Shown: positions 13,913 through 23,172 of the stretch, one piece after another
How positions within the stretch are numbered: position 1 is the first letter of the stretch
Layout of the letters: each line of letters opens with the position of its first letter
Origin: CAKSQL01 sp045649415
Lineage (GTDB): Bacteria > Bacillota > Clostridia > UBA1381
DNA length: 64,000 nt
Direction: 5' to 3'
Assembly: GCA_045649415.1 (NCBI GenBank)
Contig: JAZRPY010000002.1
Span: 1-64,000 of the forward strand
The notes under the pieces: generated by a model
Told to the model about the DNA's origin: nothing
The model's database searches: none
What the model saw: only the letters and a program-made list of their open reading frames with translations
Program-made: the position numbers and the translations under genes

Positions 13913-16039
13913 ATGAGTAAAGTAAAGAAAACTATTATATATATCTGTCTATATTGGCGCTGCAGCACAAAGAAGGAAGCTCAGCTTACCAGCTTCAATA
14001 GGAATCCTAAGTACTTTCAGTCTGTAATTTTAAAAAAACAAAGGGAAAATCCTAATGTCGAATATAAGATTGTTGCAGGTTATAAAGATTATGGTATCTC
14101 TGGTACAAGCTATAACAGAAAAGACTTTGTAAGAATGTTAGAAGATGCAGGTCTTGATGTTGAATTTATTGATTTTGAGAACATCCCACATCCTGATAAA
14201 AAGTATAAAAATGAATACTTAAAGCAGAAAAAACTTGTTACTCACGTTAATAAGAATAAATGTGAAAAAAGGCAATTTTCAGAAATTTGGATTAAGTCCA
14301 CATCTCGTTTTGGAAGAAATACAGCCAACGCAGAAGGATTACTTGAAGATTTAAAAAAAGCAGGTGTAATTGTATATTTTATTGATATTGATAAATCAAC
14401 AGCTAATCCAAGTGATATGGATGCCATAAGAACACATTTAGCCAAAGACAGAGCATTTTCAGAAACAAGAAGTAGAGAGATGGCATTATATAATGAACTT
14501 CGTGGAGAAGAAAACATTGTATCTGGCAAATTAACAGGTTATGAATATCATCCTGTCACTAAAAAAAGAAAGGCTTATTACACTATACATCCTATTTATG
14601 GTGATGTAGTAGTAAGAATGTTTGACCTCTGTATTGAAGGATATGGTGCTAAAGAAACAAGCAAAATTCTCTTTTCAGAGGGTCACTATGCTCCTCAAGA
14701 CGAGGACTATGATGGACCACCAAAAGCATGGTCACATAGGACAATTCGCAACATTTGGTATAATGAAAAATATATGGGAGTTAATACACCAAACAAGTAT
14801 ACAACAGGTTCTATCTTACTTTCTCAAAAGTTTTCTTATAGTGTTATAAATGAAAATTATCAGAAATTAGAGACAGATGATATTCCTATGTTAATACCAC
14901 CTGAAAAGTTTTATGCTGCACACGAAGCTATCAAGAAAAGGCAATGTAGAGGAAAAGTAAAAGATAGTGTCAAAGGTAAAAGAACACCTACACACAATTT
15001 TAAGAAAATATTAGAGTGTAGATATTGTCACAATACTTTTAGGTATGATAATAATGGTGGTTCTGGCTTTTTCAAGTGTTCTACAAAAGCATCTGAAGGA
15101 GCATCTGTTTGTAACTGCAATAACTTATATAAAACTAAACTTGATGATTGGCTAAAACAATTATGTGAAGGTGATTTGCAATGGCTGATAAGAAATGATT
15201 TTGAAATCATCCTAACTAATCTTATTACAGTATTAGAGCAATATATTTCATTACTTGAAAACCCAACAATGTATGAATCAGCAGAAATAAGACAAATCAA
15301 GGCTGAAATAGAGAATCAAGAAACAGCAAGGGAAAACTTAATAGGTATGATGAAGTATGTAAAGTTTAGTGATGAAGAAAAGGAAGATAAATACCAAGAA
15401 ATTGCAAGTATTCAAAATAGAATAAATGACCTAAAAGAGAAGGCAAAGCAACTTACACTTTTACCTGTTGAAATCAAGGAAAGAATTGAAAAAATCTTTG
15501 AATGTATATATAAGGAAATCAGTTTATGTGATAGTATTAAGAAAAAATATAAACCTGATGAAGTTCTTAATTTATTAGACAAAATTATTGTTGCAGGAGA
15601 AACAGTGAATTCAAAAGGTGGAACGCCACCTAAAACTGTTTTAATACCCATTCTTAAAGATACACAGCACTCATTAGACGTGTTGGAAGAATGTAAAATT
15701 ACACTTCCTACTGTCACGCTTATAAATAGATTACCTGACTTTGACTCTACTGATGATAATTCAGAATGTATTTTTGACAATGAAGATATGCTTTATGATG
15801 ATATAAGAGCAGCACAGAGAAAGGTTAAACCTGAAATACATAGAAATGTTAGATTACCTTTTCTGTTGAATGTTATTGAAGATAATAGTTTAATTGAAGA
15901 AGCAATAGAAAACAATGATACATTTTCTGCAGTAATGGGCTTTAACCCTGATTTGGGCCTTGAAAAATTAAGTGTAATAACACAAATTAAGAACTATGTT
16001 GAAAAACTAAACAATAGGTATTTATCAATGATTTCATAA
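13913..16039 (+). CDS. Large serine recombinase (integrase), 708 aa
   Basis: It catalyses integration and excision of the element by double-strand cleavage through a serine. The resolvase domain covers about residues 8-190: the motif reads YWRCST, giving Ser18 as nucleophile, with KDYGISGT and a later STSRFGRN segment. A recombinase domain follows (about 210-340, PLAY-type motif replaced by IHPIYGDVVVRMFDLC), then a zinc ribbon (CRYCHNTF...C...C, about 365-405), a coiled coil (about 445-515) and a C-terminal tail. The size is normal for the large serine family. The nearby att junction in comM and its position at the element edge support the integrase role. The ribosome binding site is AAGGGGG. 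Confidence 0.95.
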   Translation: MSKVKKTIIYICLYWRCSTKKEAQLTSFNRNPKYFQSVILKKQRENPNVEYKIVAGYKDYGISGTSYNRKDFVRMLEDAGLDVEFIDFENIPHPDKKYKNEYLKQKKLVTHVNKNKCEKRQFSEIWIKSTSRFGRNTANAEGLLEDLKKAGVIVYFIDIDKSTANPSDMDAIRTHLAKDRAFSETRSREMALYNELRGEENIVSGKLTGYEYHPVTKKRKAYYTIHPIYGDVVVRMFDLCIEGYGAKETSKILFSEGHYAPQDEDYDGPPKAWSHRTIRNIWYNEKYMGVNTPNKYTTGSILLSQKFSYSVINENYQKLETDDIPMLIPPEKFYAAHEAIKKRQCRGKVKDSVKGKRTPTHNFKKILECRYCHNTFRYDNNGGSGFFKCSTKASEGASVCNCNNLYKTKLDDWLKQLCEGDLQWLIRNDFEIILTNLITVLEQYISLLENPTMYESAEIRQIKAEIENQETARENLIGMMKYVKFSDEEKEDKYQEIASIQNRINDLKEKAKQLTLLPVEIKERIEKIFECIYKEISLCDSIKKKYKPDEVLNLLDKIIVAGETVNSKGGTPPKTVLIPILKDTQHSLDVLEECKITLPTVTLINRLPDFDSTDDNSECIFDNEDMLYDDIRAAQRKVKPEIHRNVRLPFLLNVIEDNSLIEEAIENNDTFSAVMGFNPDLGLEKLSVITQIKNYVEKLNNRYLSMIS

Positions 16040-16046
16040 CATCAAT

Positions 16047-16076
16047 AAAGGACACCAAAAATGGTGTCCTTTATGC
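16047..16076. terminator. Terminator after the recombinase, probably bidirectional
   Basis: AAAGGACACC (16047-16056) and GGTGTCCTTT (16063-16072) form a 10-bp stem with T-rich ends on both strands. It serves the recombinase on + and the convergent 58-aa ORF on -. Confidence 0.8.
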
Positions 16077-16083
16077 TTTTAAA

Positions 16084-16260
16084 TTATATTTCATAAGTCA
16101 TAACTACTTTATTATCCCAAACAGCATTAACAATCATTTTCTTTAACAACATTGGTTTTATAGCCTCTCTTGAAAGAAACTTCACCTCATTAGTTCCTAA
16201 TCTACCAACCATATACATATTTCTTTTTCCTAACTTTTGCATACCTATTAACCCATACAT
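16084..16260 (-). CDS. Small ORF at the element edge, 58 aa
   Basis: The frame is open from ATG 16260 to TAA at 16084, with AAAGGAG (16270-16276) 9 nt before the start. The product is basic and strand-rich (RNMYMVGRLG, IVNAVWDNKVVMTYEI). No family is recognised. Its position between the integrase and the att junction, in convergent orientation, is where a recombination directionality factor could sit, but the sequence does not show one. The ribosome binding site and intact frame argue that it is a real gene. Confidence 0.6.
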   Translation of the reverse strand: MYGLIGMQKLGKRNMYMVGRLGTNEVKFLSREAIKPMLLKKMIVNAVWDNKVVMTYEI

Positions 16261-16389
16261 AATTAATCTCTCCTTTAATCTTATTTACTTTAAATTAGAT
16301 TTTTGTCTCTCAAGGTTATTATGTATATGTTAGATTAGGTGCTTATATATGTTAAGTTCTTTTGTGAATGTCTCTATAAGTAAAAAATA

Positions 16390-16420
16390 ACACCTTTGAT
16401 TAAAAAATCAAGGTGTCAAA
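16390..16420. terminator. Hairpin near the element end
   Basis: ACACCTTTGATT and AATCAAGGTGT pair with a single bulged base, next to A/T runs on both sides. It probably stops transcription crossing the element edge. The rest of 16277-16540 has no ORF and presumably contains the arm of the attachment site. Confidence 0.55.
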
Positions 16421-16534
16421 AAATATTGTAATTTTAAATATCCGTCAGAAATAAGGTGTTTTAAAAGGTCAAAATTTAGGCTGCTTTTAAAACCATATCA
16501 TCTCTCAAACCCCTTATTTTATGGGTATTTGCAT

Positions 16535-16570
16535 TAACCGTGTATATGTATCATACTATAAGCACATTAT
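16535..16570. other. Element/chromosome junction in comM
   Basis: Conserved comM coding sequence on the minus strand (GNHNVLIV) stops at about 16554, and AT-rich element sequence with an immediate TGA follows. This marks one attachment junction of the serine-recombinase element. The exact crossover dinucleotide cannot be fixed without the other end or an empty site. Confidence 0.75.
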
Positions 16571-17213
16571 GATTTCCCGCAGCTGCTATTTCCAATGCCC
16601 TTTTTGCATTTTCCTGTCCCTTAACCTCTGCAAAATCAAGTATAGAACAATTGTTGTTATTAAATATTCCCGTTAAATCTACCCGATGTGTTTCGACTAT
16701 TTTTTCACCATTCATATGAAGAAGGATATCCTTTAAGGATTTCACAGGGTATATACAAGCACCCTCAACAACTGCTGCCTCATCCCTGTTATCATATGGC
16801 ACAAAAAACTTTTTAATTCCTGCCTTGTATCCTGAAATTATCATAGGCAAAATTCCGTCAACCGCACACACTCCACCATCTAAAGATAGCTCACCCAAAA
16901 AGGCTGTTTCATCACAATCCTCCACCTTCATTTGTTGAGTTGCTGAAAGAATTGCAACTGCTAAGGCAAGGTCAAAATGTGAGCCTTCCTTTTTCTGACT
17001 TGCAGGCGCAAGATTTATTATAATCTTTTTCGCAGGCACATTTCTGCCTGTGTTTTTAACTGCAGTACATACCCTCTCCTTTGCCTCACGAACTGCAGCA
17101 TCAGGGAGTCCTACTATACTGAATGCAGGCAAACCACTGCCGACATCTGCCTCCACCTTCACTAAATATCCGTCTATTCCATATAATCCACACGAATTTA
17201 TCTGAGAAAGCAT
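16551..17213 (-). pseudogene. comM: comM/yifB, 5' fragment cut by the element
   Basis: Intact ComM/YifB is an AAA+ Mg-chelatase-family helicase of about 500 aa linked to recombination of incoming DNA. Here the N-terminal region is intact (LSQINSCGLYGIDGYLVKVE start, GLPAFSIVGLPDAAVREAKERV, NLAPASQKKEGSHFDLALAVAIL, FLGELSLDGG) but the frame ends after 220 codons, right before the GPPGSGKT Walker A loop. The missing part is expected to the left of the window, beyond the element. The gene is therefore inactive unless the element excises. It lies just downstream of rnj, separated by a terminator. Confidence 0.92.
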
Positions 17214-17250
17214 ACTCTATCTCACTCCTCATTTTATTTTATTAAAAAGC

Positions 17251-17292
17251 ATAGCTGTCAAAGGGATTTTTTATGTCCCCTTGGCAGCTATT
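17251..17292 (-). terminator. Terminator of rnj
   Basis: On the minus strand ATAGCTGCCAAGGGGA pairs with TCCCTTTGACAGCTAT (two G-U pairs) and is followed by GCTTTTT. Confidence 0.75.
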
Positions 17293-17293
17293 T

Positions 17294-18961
17294 TTATACT
17301 TCCATAATAACAGGTAAAATCATAGGGTTTCTGTTGGTTTCCCCATAAATATACTTGGATATGTTATTTTTAACATTATTCTTTATAACTGCCCAGTCAG
17401 TGTATTTATTCTGTGTTGATTTTTCAATACTCTCACGGGCAACTCTTTTCACATTCTCTATCAAATCCTCTGATTCTCTCACATAAACAAAGCCCCTTGA
17501 TATAATGTCGGGTCCTGCCAACAATCTTCTGTCTTCAGAAGATAAGGTTGCAACAACAATTATAAGTCCATCCTGTGAAAGATGTTTTCTGTCCCTTAAA
17601 ACAATATTTCCAACATCACCAACGCCAAGTCCGTCAACTAAAATCTTGCCTGTTGGAACAACTCCCGTAACTTTTGCGCCCTCCTCCGAAAATTCAAGCA
17701 CACTACCATTACTTAAAATAAATGAGTTTTCCTCTTTCACTCCCATAAGATTTCCAAGCTCAGCATGAAGCACAAGATGTCTGTGCTCACCATGGACTGG
17801 AATAAAATACTTAGGCTTTGTCAAAGCAAGAATAAGCTTTAATTCCTCCTGACAGGCGTGTCCTGAAACATGTACCTCTGCAAGACTTTTATATATAACA
17901 GATGCACCAATTTTAAACAACTCGTTCACTACATTAGAAACAGATTTTTCATTTCCTGGAATTGGAGTTGCCGAAATAATTACTAAGTCATCCTTTGTTA
18001 TTTCCACTTTTTTGTGGTCGGAAAATGCCATTCGGGTTAAGGCACTCATAGGCTCTCCCTGACTGCCCGTTGTTATAATTACAATCTTTTCAGGTGGATA
18101 TTTTTTAATATTATCAAGGTTGATTAAAACTCCCTCAGGAATTTTCATATACCCCAAAAGAATGGAAATCTCAACTATGTTTTCCATACTTCTTCCTGAA
18201 ATTGCAACCTTTCTGCCATTTTTCACTGCTGCATTTATAATCTGCTGAACACGATGAACATTTGAAGCAAAGGTTGCAACAATTATTCTTTTATTGCACG
18301 CCTTGAAAATCTCCTCAAATTTCTCGCCCACACTTCTTTCACTCATTGCATAGCCCGGGCGTTCAACATTTGTACTGTCCGATAAAAGTGCAAGCACTCC
18401 TTCTTTTCCAAGCTCACCCAGCTTGCCTAAGTCAATTACATCTCCTAAAATGGGAGTTGTGTCAATTTTAAAGTCACCCATATGAATAATTGTTCCCAGA
18501 GGGGTTTTTATTGCCAACGCTGCAGAGTCTGCAACAGAGTGATTTGTTCTTATAAACTCAACATTAAAGAATTTTCCTGCCTGAACACAAGCGCCTAATC
18601 TCACACTGTTTAATTTCACGCTTGACAACAGGTTATGCTCCTTCATTTTGTGTTCAACAAGACCAATTGTAAGGCGTGTGCCATACACAGGCACATTGAT
18701 ATTCTTTAAAAAATATGGCAGTCCTCCAATATGGTCCTCATGACCATGGGTTAAGAAAATACCCTTTATTTTCTCCACATTTTTTTCCAGGTATGAAGTA
18801 TCATTTATAACCAGATCCACTCCCGGCATATCGTCGTCAGGAAAGGACATTCCACAATCCACGATTATAATTTCATTTCCATACTCGAGCACCGTCATAT
18901 TCTTGCCAATTTCGTCAAGACCACCTAACGGAATTATCTTTAATTTTGATTTCTTTGCCAC
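17294..18961 (-). CDS. rnj: Ribonuclease J, 555 aa
   Basis: This is a metallo-beta-lactamase/beta-CASP RNase with 5' exonuclease and endonuclease activity in Firmicute mRNA decay. The zinc motif HGHEDH appears near residue 75, GDFKID and SDSTN follow, then the beta-CASP segment (ATFASNVHRVQQI, SGRSMEN, TTGSQGE), PVHGEHRH and the C-terminal domain. The length is normal. It starts with GTG 18961 after GGAGGT, 9 nt away. The 263-bp leader before it contains an unusual structured region. Confidence 0.97.
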   Translation of the reverse strand: MAKKSKLKIIPLGGLDEIGKNMTVLEYGNEIIIVDCGMSFPDDDMPGVDLVINDTSYLEKNVEKIKGIFLTHGHEDHIGGLPYFLKNINVPVYGTRLTIGLVEHKMKEHNLLSSVKLNSVRLGACVQAGKFFNVEFIRTNHSVADSAALAIKTPLGTIIHMGDFKIDTTPILGDVIDLGKLGELGKEGVLALLSDSTNVERPGYAMSERSVGEKFEEIFKACNKRIIVATFASNVHRVQQIINAAVKNGRKVAISGRSMENIVEISILLGYMKIPEGVLINLDNIKKYPPEKIVIITTGSQGEPMSALTRMAFSDHKKVEITKDDLVIISATPIPGNEKSVSNVVNELFKIGASVIYKSLAEVHVSGHACQEELKLILALTKPKYFIPVHGEHRHLVLHAELGNLMGVKEENSFILSNGSVLEFSEEGAKVTGVVPTGKILVDGLGVGDVGNIVLRDRKHLSQDGLIIVVATLSSEDRRLLAGPDIISRGFVYVRESEDLIENVKRVARESIEKSTQNKYTDWAVIKNNVKNNISKYIYGETNRNPMILPVIMEV

Positions 18962-19034
18962 TTTTTATACTACCTCCGTACTTTTGTCAATTACACTTTT
19001 TAAAAAAGCGCACCAAAATAAAACCTTTTCTTTT

Positions 19035-19175
19035 CGGCTTAAAATTTTTCTTTCGAAAAGCTCCCATTCCCTGCCCAAGCCATCAATGTCCCACGCCATC
19101 CGATAGCTGCAGGTTTACACCCCAACAAGACTGAATATAGCCTATGCTATAATTCAGTCCCTTAATCCGTACTTT
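19035..19175. ncRNA. Candidate structured RNA or leader of unknown class
   Basis: Between tyrS and rnj lies a stretch much richer in G/C than the surrounding intergenic DNA. It contains a strong hairpin (GACTGAATATAGC with GCTATAATTCAGTC, one bulge, about 19130-19160), CCTGC...GCAGG pairing (about 19070-19115) and, on the plus strand, a T-run after CCGTAC. It could be a separate RNA on the plus strand (a 6S-like RNA is one guess from its layout) or the leader of rnj on the minus strand. It carries no T-box or riboswitch consensus that I can identify. Confidence 0.35.
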
Positions 19176-19224
19176 TTTAATATTATTTCGCAAAATCTCT
19201 ATTCTTAGTCAGATTTTAATAAAA

Positions 19225-20451
19225 TCACTTTAAAATAACTCTATGGAATACCTTTTTACCCTTTTTGATAATCATTCCATTTTCACCGAACATATCCTCA
19301 GTCACTGTCATATTCACATCAGTAACCTTTTCATCATTAACAGTCAGACCATTCTGCTGAATAAGTCTTCTTCCCTCTCCCTTGGACGGAATTAACTTTG
19401 TCAACATAAGCACATCAAGAATACCTACGCCGATTGCTTCTTCTTTTGAAAGCTCGGTTGAAGGCATATTCTCACTCACACCAACTCCTGAGAAAACCTC
19501 CTCAGCAGCCTTTTTAACTCTCAAAGCCTCTTCCTCACCGTGAACAAGCTTTGTAACCTCAAATGCAAGACGCTTTTTAGCCTGATTAAGTTCTTTACCT
19601 TCCCACTTTTCCATTTCCCTGATTTCATCCATAGGAACAAAGGTTATAAGCTTCAGGCAGTTTATAACATCATCATCCGAAACATTTACCCAATATTGAT
19701 AAAAATCATATGGCTTGCACTTTTCAGGATCTAACCACAAAGCACCCTTTGCAGTTTTACCCATCTTTTTACCCTCTGATGTAGTAAGCAAGGTGAAGGT
19801 CATTCCATAGGCTTGAGTCTGGTCCTTTTTACGACACAATTCAATACCACCAAGAATGTTTGACCATTGGTCATCTCCACCTAATTCAATTTTACAACCA
19901 TACTTTCTGTTAAGCATCAAAAAGTCGTAGCTTTGCATAAGCATATAGTTAAACTCCAAAAATGACAAGCCCTTTTCAAGTCTTGTTTTGAAGCATTCTG
20001 CAGTAAGCATCTTATTAACAGAGAAGCAAGCACCGATATCTCTTAAGAACTCGATATAGTTCAAGCCTAAAAGCCAGTCTGCATTATTGACCATAATTGC
20101 CTTACCGTCTGAAAAGTCTATGAGCATTCCCAACTGCTTTTTAAAGCATTCACAGTTGTGCTCAATTATTTCAGGCGTTAACATCTGACGCATATCTGTT
20201 CTTCCTGATGGGTCACCAATCATACCTGTTCCGCCACCAACCAGGGCAATAGGACGATGTCCTGCATCCTGCATATGCTTCATAACTATCATCTGGAGAA
20301 AATGTCCCACATGCAAGCTGTCTGCAGTAGGGTCAAAGCCAATATAGAAGGTTACCTTTTCCTTTCCCAGAAGCTCCCTTATTTCCTCCTCGTGAGTTAC
20401 CTGTGCTATCAAACCTCTTTCCTTGAGAATATCATATACATTTCTACTCAT
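19225..20451 (-). CDS. tyrS: Tyrosyl-tRNA synthetase, 408 aa
   Basis: It charges tRNA-Tyr. As a class I synthetase it shows the HIGH equivalent HVGHF after YIGFDPTADSLH and the KMSKS equivalent KMGKT near residue 232; GDDQWSNILGG is the tyrosine-binding region. A C-terminal S4 domain (SKGEGRRLIQQNGLTVND) is present. ATG 20451 is preferred (GAGG 9 nt upstream) over ATG 20457. No T-box consensus is found in the 170-bp upstream region. Confidence 0.96.
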   Translation of the reverse strand: MSRNVYDILKERGLIAQVTHEEEIRELLGKEKVTFYIGFDPTADSLHVGHFLQMIVMKHMQDAGHRPIALVGGGTGMIGDPSGRTDMRQMLTPEIIEHNCECFKKQLGMLIDFSDGKAIMVNNADWLLGLNYIEFLRDIGACFSVNKMLTAECFKTRLEKGLSFLEFNYMLMQSYDFLMLNRKYGCKIELGGDDQWSNILGGIELCRKKDQTQAYGMTFTLLTTSEGKKMGKTAKGALWLDPEKCKPYDFYQYWVNVSDDDVINCLKLITFVPMDEIREMEKWEGKELNQAKKRLAFEVTKLVHGEEEALRVKKAAEEVFSGVGVSENMPSTELSKEEAIGVGILDVLMLTKLIPSKGEGRRLIQQNGLTVNDEKVTDVNMTVTEDMFGENGMIIKKGKKVFHRVILK

Positions 20452-20627
20452 TTTCATTACCTCTTTCTATAATTTAAGATTTAAAATCTTTAGTTATCCC
20501 TTTTTATAATATTTTACCCTAAATGGTAATTTTTTGCAAGCAAATATCACAGGTTGACTTCTTGTTTTTTGAAAAATTACAATTTTTCACGACCTGTTTT
20601 TAAAACTTTGTATATTTTACCTTGATT

Positions 20628-21350
20628 TTACAGATTTTTCAGATAATTGATTTCGTGGGAGGTTAAATATCTCCATCTTCCCAAAGGCAGATTTCCAAGC
20701 TCAATTTTGCCGATATTGGTGCGTTTTAAATATTCAAGCTTGCAACCAACTGCCTCAAGCATTTTTCTCACCTGTCTATTCTTTCCCTCGTGGATTACAA
20801 TTTTCAAGGTTGTTTTCCCTGCTTCTGCATCTAAAATTTCCACCTCTGCAGGAGATGTTATAAAGCCACCGATATCAACGCCTTTTCTCAACGCCCTCAA
20901 GCCCTGAACTGTTATTCCACCCTTCAGGATTGCCACATAGGTTTTGTCCACCTTGAATTTCGGATGAGTTACACGATAGGTAAACTCACCATCGTTGCTC
21001 ATAAGCAAAAGTCCCTCTGTTTCATAATCAAGCCTTCCCACAGGCACAACTCTTGCATCTATATCCTCGCCAACCAAATCAACCACGGTAGGTCTTTCAA
21101 ACTGGTCACTTACAGTTGAAACATAGCCTGCAGGCTTATTTAGCATAATATAATACTGCTTATTGATAACCTTTATTTCTTTTCCGTTAAGTTCAACCTT
21201 GTCAGCACCAATTTCCACCTTTGTTCCCATTTCCTTTGACACCTTGCCATTGACCTTAACATTCCCATTCTTAATAAGCTCCTCAGCATGACGCCTTGAT
21301 GCCTCTCCACACATTGCTATATATTTTTGAAGTCGTACTATTTCACCCAT
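20628..21350 (-). CDS. RsuA/RluB-family rRNA pseudouridine synthase, 240 aa
   Basis: It isomerises a uridine in rRNA to pseudouridine. An N-terminal S4 domain (LQKYIAMCGEASRRHAEELIKNGNVKVNG) precedes the catalytic domain with GRLDYETEGLLLM, where the aspartate is the nucleophile, and RQVRKMLEAVGC near the end. The length fits the RluB branch (23S rRNA), but the 16S (RsuA) branch cannot be excluded by eye. It is a single-gene unit, minus strand, with its own leader. Confidence 0.93.
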   Translation of the reverse strand: MGEIVRLQKYIAMCGEASRRHAEELIKNGNVKVNGKVSKEMGTKVEIGADKVELNGKEIKVINKQYYIMLNKPAGYVSTVSDQFERPTVVDLVGEDIDARVVPVGRLDYETEGLLLMSNDGEFTYRVTHPKFKVDKTYVAILKGGITVQGLRALRKGVDIGGFITSPAEVEILDAEAGKTTLKIVIHEGKNRQVRKMLEAVGCKLEYLKRTNIGKIELGNLPLGRWRYLTSHEINYLKNL

Positions 21351-21439
21351 AATCTATAAATCTTCCGTTCCTTTTCTCTATTATTTCTATTATACAACAC
21401 TTTTTCGTATTTTACAAGTATTAAATTTTCATTAAAACC

Positions 21440-21467
21440 TTGTATTTTCCCGAAAATATGTTATAAT
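21440..21467 (+). promoter_or_regulatory. Promoter for the HD-domain gene series
   Basis: TTGTAT (21440-21445), 16 bp, TATAAT (21462-21467), 40 bp before ATG 21507. It probably starts a long transcript through recX, rimO, pgsA and beyond. Confidence 0.6.
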
Positions 21468-21506
21468 ATAATGGACTTATTATATTAAAATGAGGTGAGG
21501 TATTCA

Positions 21507-22694
21507 ATGATTAGAAAATCACTTATTTCAACTATACACGAAGCCGCTTCAATTCAGCGCTGGAATGACCATATTCGTCCCTGGATTGGCTTTTCCGAAC
21601 TTGATAAACAAGCACATAAAATGTTTTATGCATACATATTGGCAAAATGCGAGGGAGAGGGAAAATATGACCCCGTTAAGCTTATTGAGGGTGGAATCTT
21701 TGAGTTTTTACACAGAGTTATCCTCACCGACATCAAGCCACCCGTTTACCACAAGCTTATGAAGGAAAAGGGTGAACAGATAAATCAATGGATACTTGAA
21801 CAATTAAAAGGACGCACAGAATGCCTGAAAGGTGACTTTTACGAGCATATGACCAGATATTTTACTGATGATGATTATGCCAAAAAGGAAAAAGAGATTT
21901 TAAAGGCAGGTCACTACTATGCAACCGATTGGGAGTTTAAGGTTATCTACCCACAAAATCTAACAACCTATGGAATTGAACAAGTAAAGGGAGAAATAAC
22001 AAAGGGGCTTGCCCGTTGTAACACCTTTGAAGGTTTTAACGCCTTTGCCACCAATCCTGATTTGGTTGAATTTTTGTCTTTGATTGGAAAGCTCAGATAT
22101 CAGCAAAGATGGTCAAGAGCAGTCCGTATGCCACAGACTCATGTTATGGGGCATATGTTGGTTGTAGCTATTCTTACATATTTTTGCTCCTTAGAGGTGG
22201 ATGCTTGCAGCAAGCGTCTTTCAAACAACTTCTTTGCAGCACTTCTCCATGACCTTCCCGAAGCTCTGACCCGTGACATTGTGTCACCAATAAAAGCATC
22301 GGTTAAGGGACTTGACAACTTAATCAAGGAAATTGAGGACGAGCAGATGAATAACATAGTATTCCCTCTTATTCCAAAGGAATGGCACAAGGAATTTGAA
22401 TACTTTACCAAGGAAGAATTTACATCCAAGATTTCTATTGACTCCAACTTCCTGAATGTCAGCTCTGAGGAGATCAATAAAAACTATAACTTGGATGAAT
22501 TCTCACCCGTTGACGGAGAAATAATCCGTGCCTGCGACCAGTTCTCTGCATATGTTGAGGCATATATGTCAATAAAATGTGGCATCCAGTCCGAGCAGAT
22601 AACATCAGGCTATCACGCGTTATTTGAAAAATATGAGAACAAGGAAATAGCAGGCATAGATTTTGGACAGTTGTTCGACTATTTCAGGATATAG
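21507..22694 (+). CDS. HD-domain hydrolase, 395 aa
   Basis: Putative metal-dependent phosphohydrolase of the YfbR/HD_3 type. The HD signature is visible: HVMGHM (about residues 212-217), AALLHDLPEALTRDIVSPIK (about 248-267) and a later D in IIRACDQFSAYVEAY. The N-terminal 190 residues are an additional helical domain. The likely substrates are nucleotides, but the family does not fix them. ATG 21507 follows GAGGTGAGG. Confidence 0.85.
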   Translation: MIRKSLISTIHEAASIQRWNDHIRPWIGFSELDKQAHKMFYAYILAKCEGEGKYDPVKLIEGGIFEFLHRVILTDIKPPVYHKLMKEKGEQINQWILEQLKGRTECLKGDFYEHMTRYFTDDDYAKKEKEILKAGHYYATDWEFKVIYPQNLTTYGIEQVKGEITKGLARCNTFEGFNAFATNPDLVEFLSLIGKLRYQQRWSRAVRMPQTHVMGHMLVVAILTYFCSLEVDACSKRLSNNFFAALLHDLPEALTRDIVSPIKASVKGLDNLIKEIEDEQMNNIVFPLIPKEWHKEFEYFTKEEFTSKISIDSNFLNVSSEEINKNYNLDEFSPVDGEIIRACDQFSAYVEAYMSIKCGIQSEQITSGYHALFEKYENKEIAGIDFGQLFDYFRI

Positions 22695-22698
22695 TGTT

Positions 22699-23172
22699 AT
22701 GGACAAAACTCTATCTTACGAACAAGCAAAGGAAAAAGCTCTCAGACTTTTGGAATTTCGATCTCACTCTCAGTATGAGCTTAAAGAAAAGCTCCTTCAT
22801 AAAGGAGCGATTCCTGAGGATATTGATAAAATAATGGAATTTCTTTTGGAATATTCCTTTATAGACGACGAAAAGTATGCCTATGGCAAGGCCCGTGAGC
22901 TTATCAATCTGAAAAAGCATGGAAAAATGAGAGTGGCTCAGGATTTAAGAGCAAGAGGAATTTCCTCCGAGATAATCGACTCTGTGCTTGATGAAATTGA
23001 AATTGATGAAAAGGACATCCTTTTGCCATTGGTCAGGAAAAAGCTAAAGGGTGACTTTGAAAAGAAAAATATTGAAAAAGCTATCCGTTATTTTGGGACA
23101 AGAGGCTATAATATCAGCGATATCAAAGCCTCTGTTGACGAAATAAAATCAGAGGCTGAAAGGTATGATTAA
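22699..23172 (+). CDS. recX: Regulatory protein RecX, 157 aa
   Basis: RecX binds RecA filaments and limits recombination. The tandem three-helix repeats are seen: LSYEQAKEKALRLLEFRSHSQYELKEKLLHKG, then FIDDEKYAYGKARELINLKKHGKMRVAQDLRARGIS and a third repeat to the end. ATG 22699 matches the conserved start; it begins 4 bp after the HD gene and ends directly against rimO. Confidence 0.92.
   Translation: MDKTLSYEQAKEKALRLLEFRSHSQYELKEKLLHKGAIPEDIDKIMEFLLEYSFIDDEKYAYGKARELINLKKHGKMRVAQDLRARGISSEIIDSVLDEIEIDEKDILLPLVRKKLKGDFEKKNIEKAIRYFGTRGYNISDIKASVDEIKSEAERYD

Noticed and set aside
20452..20627. T-box leader of tyrS
   Set aside because: No AGGGTGG-type T-box sequence or specifier stem is visible upstream of tyrS.
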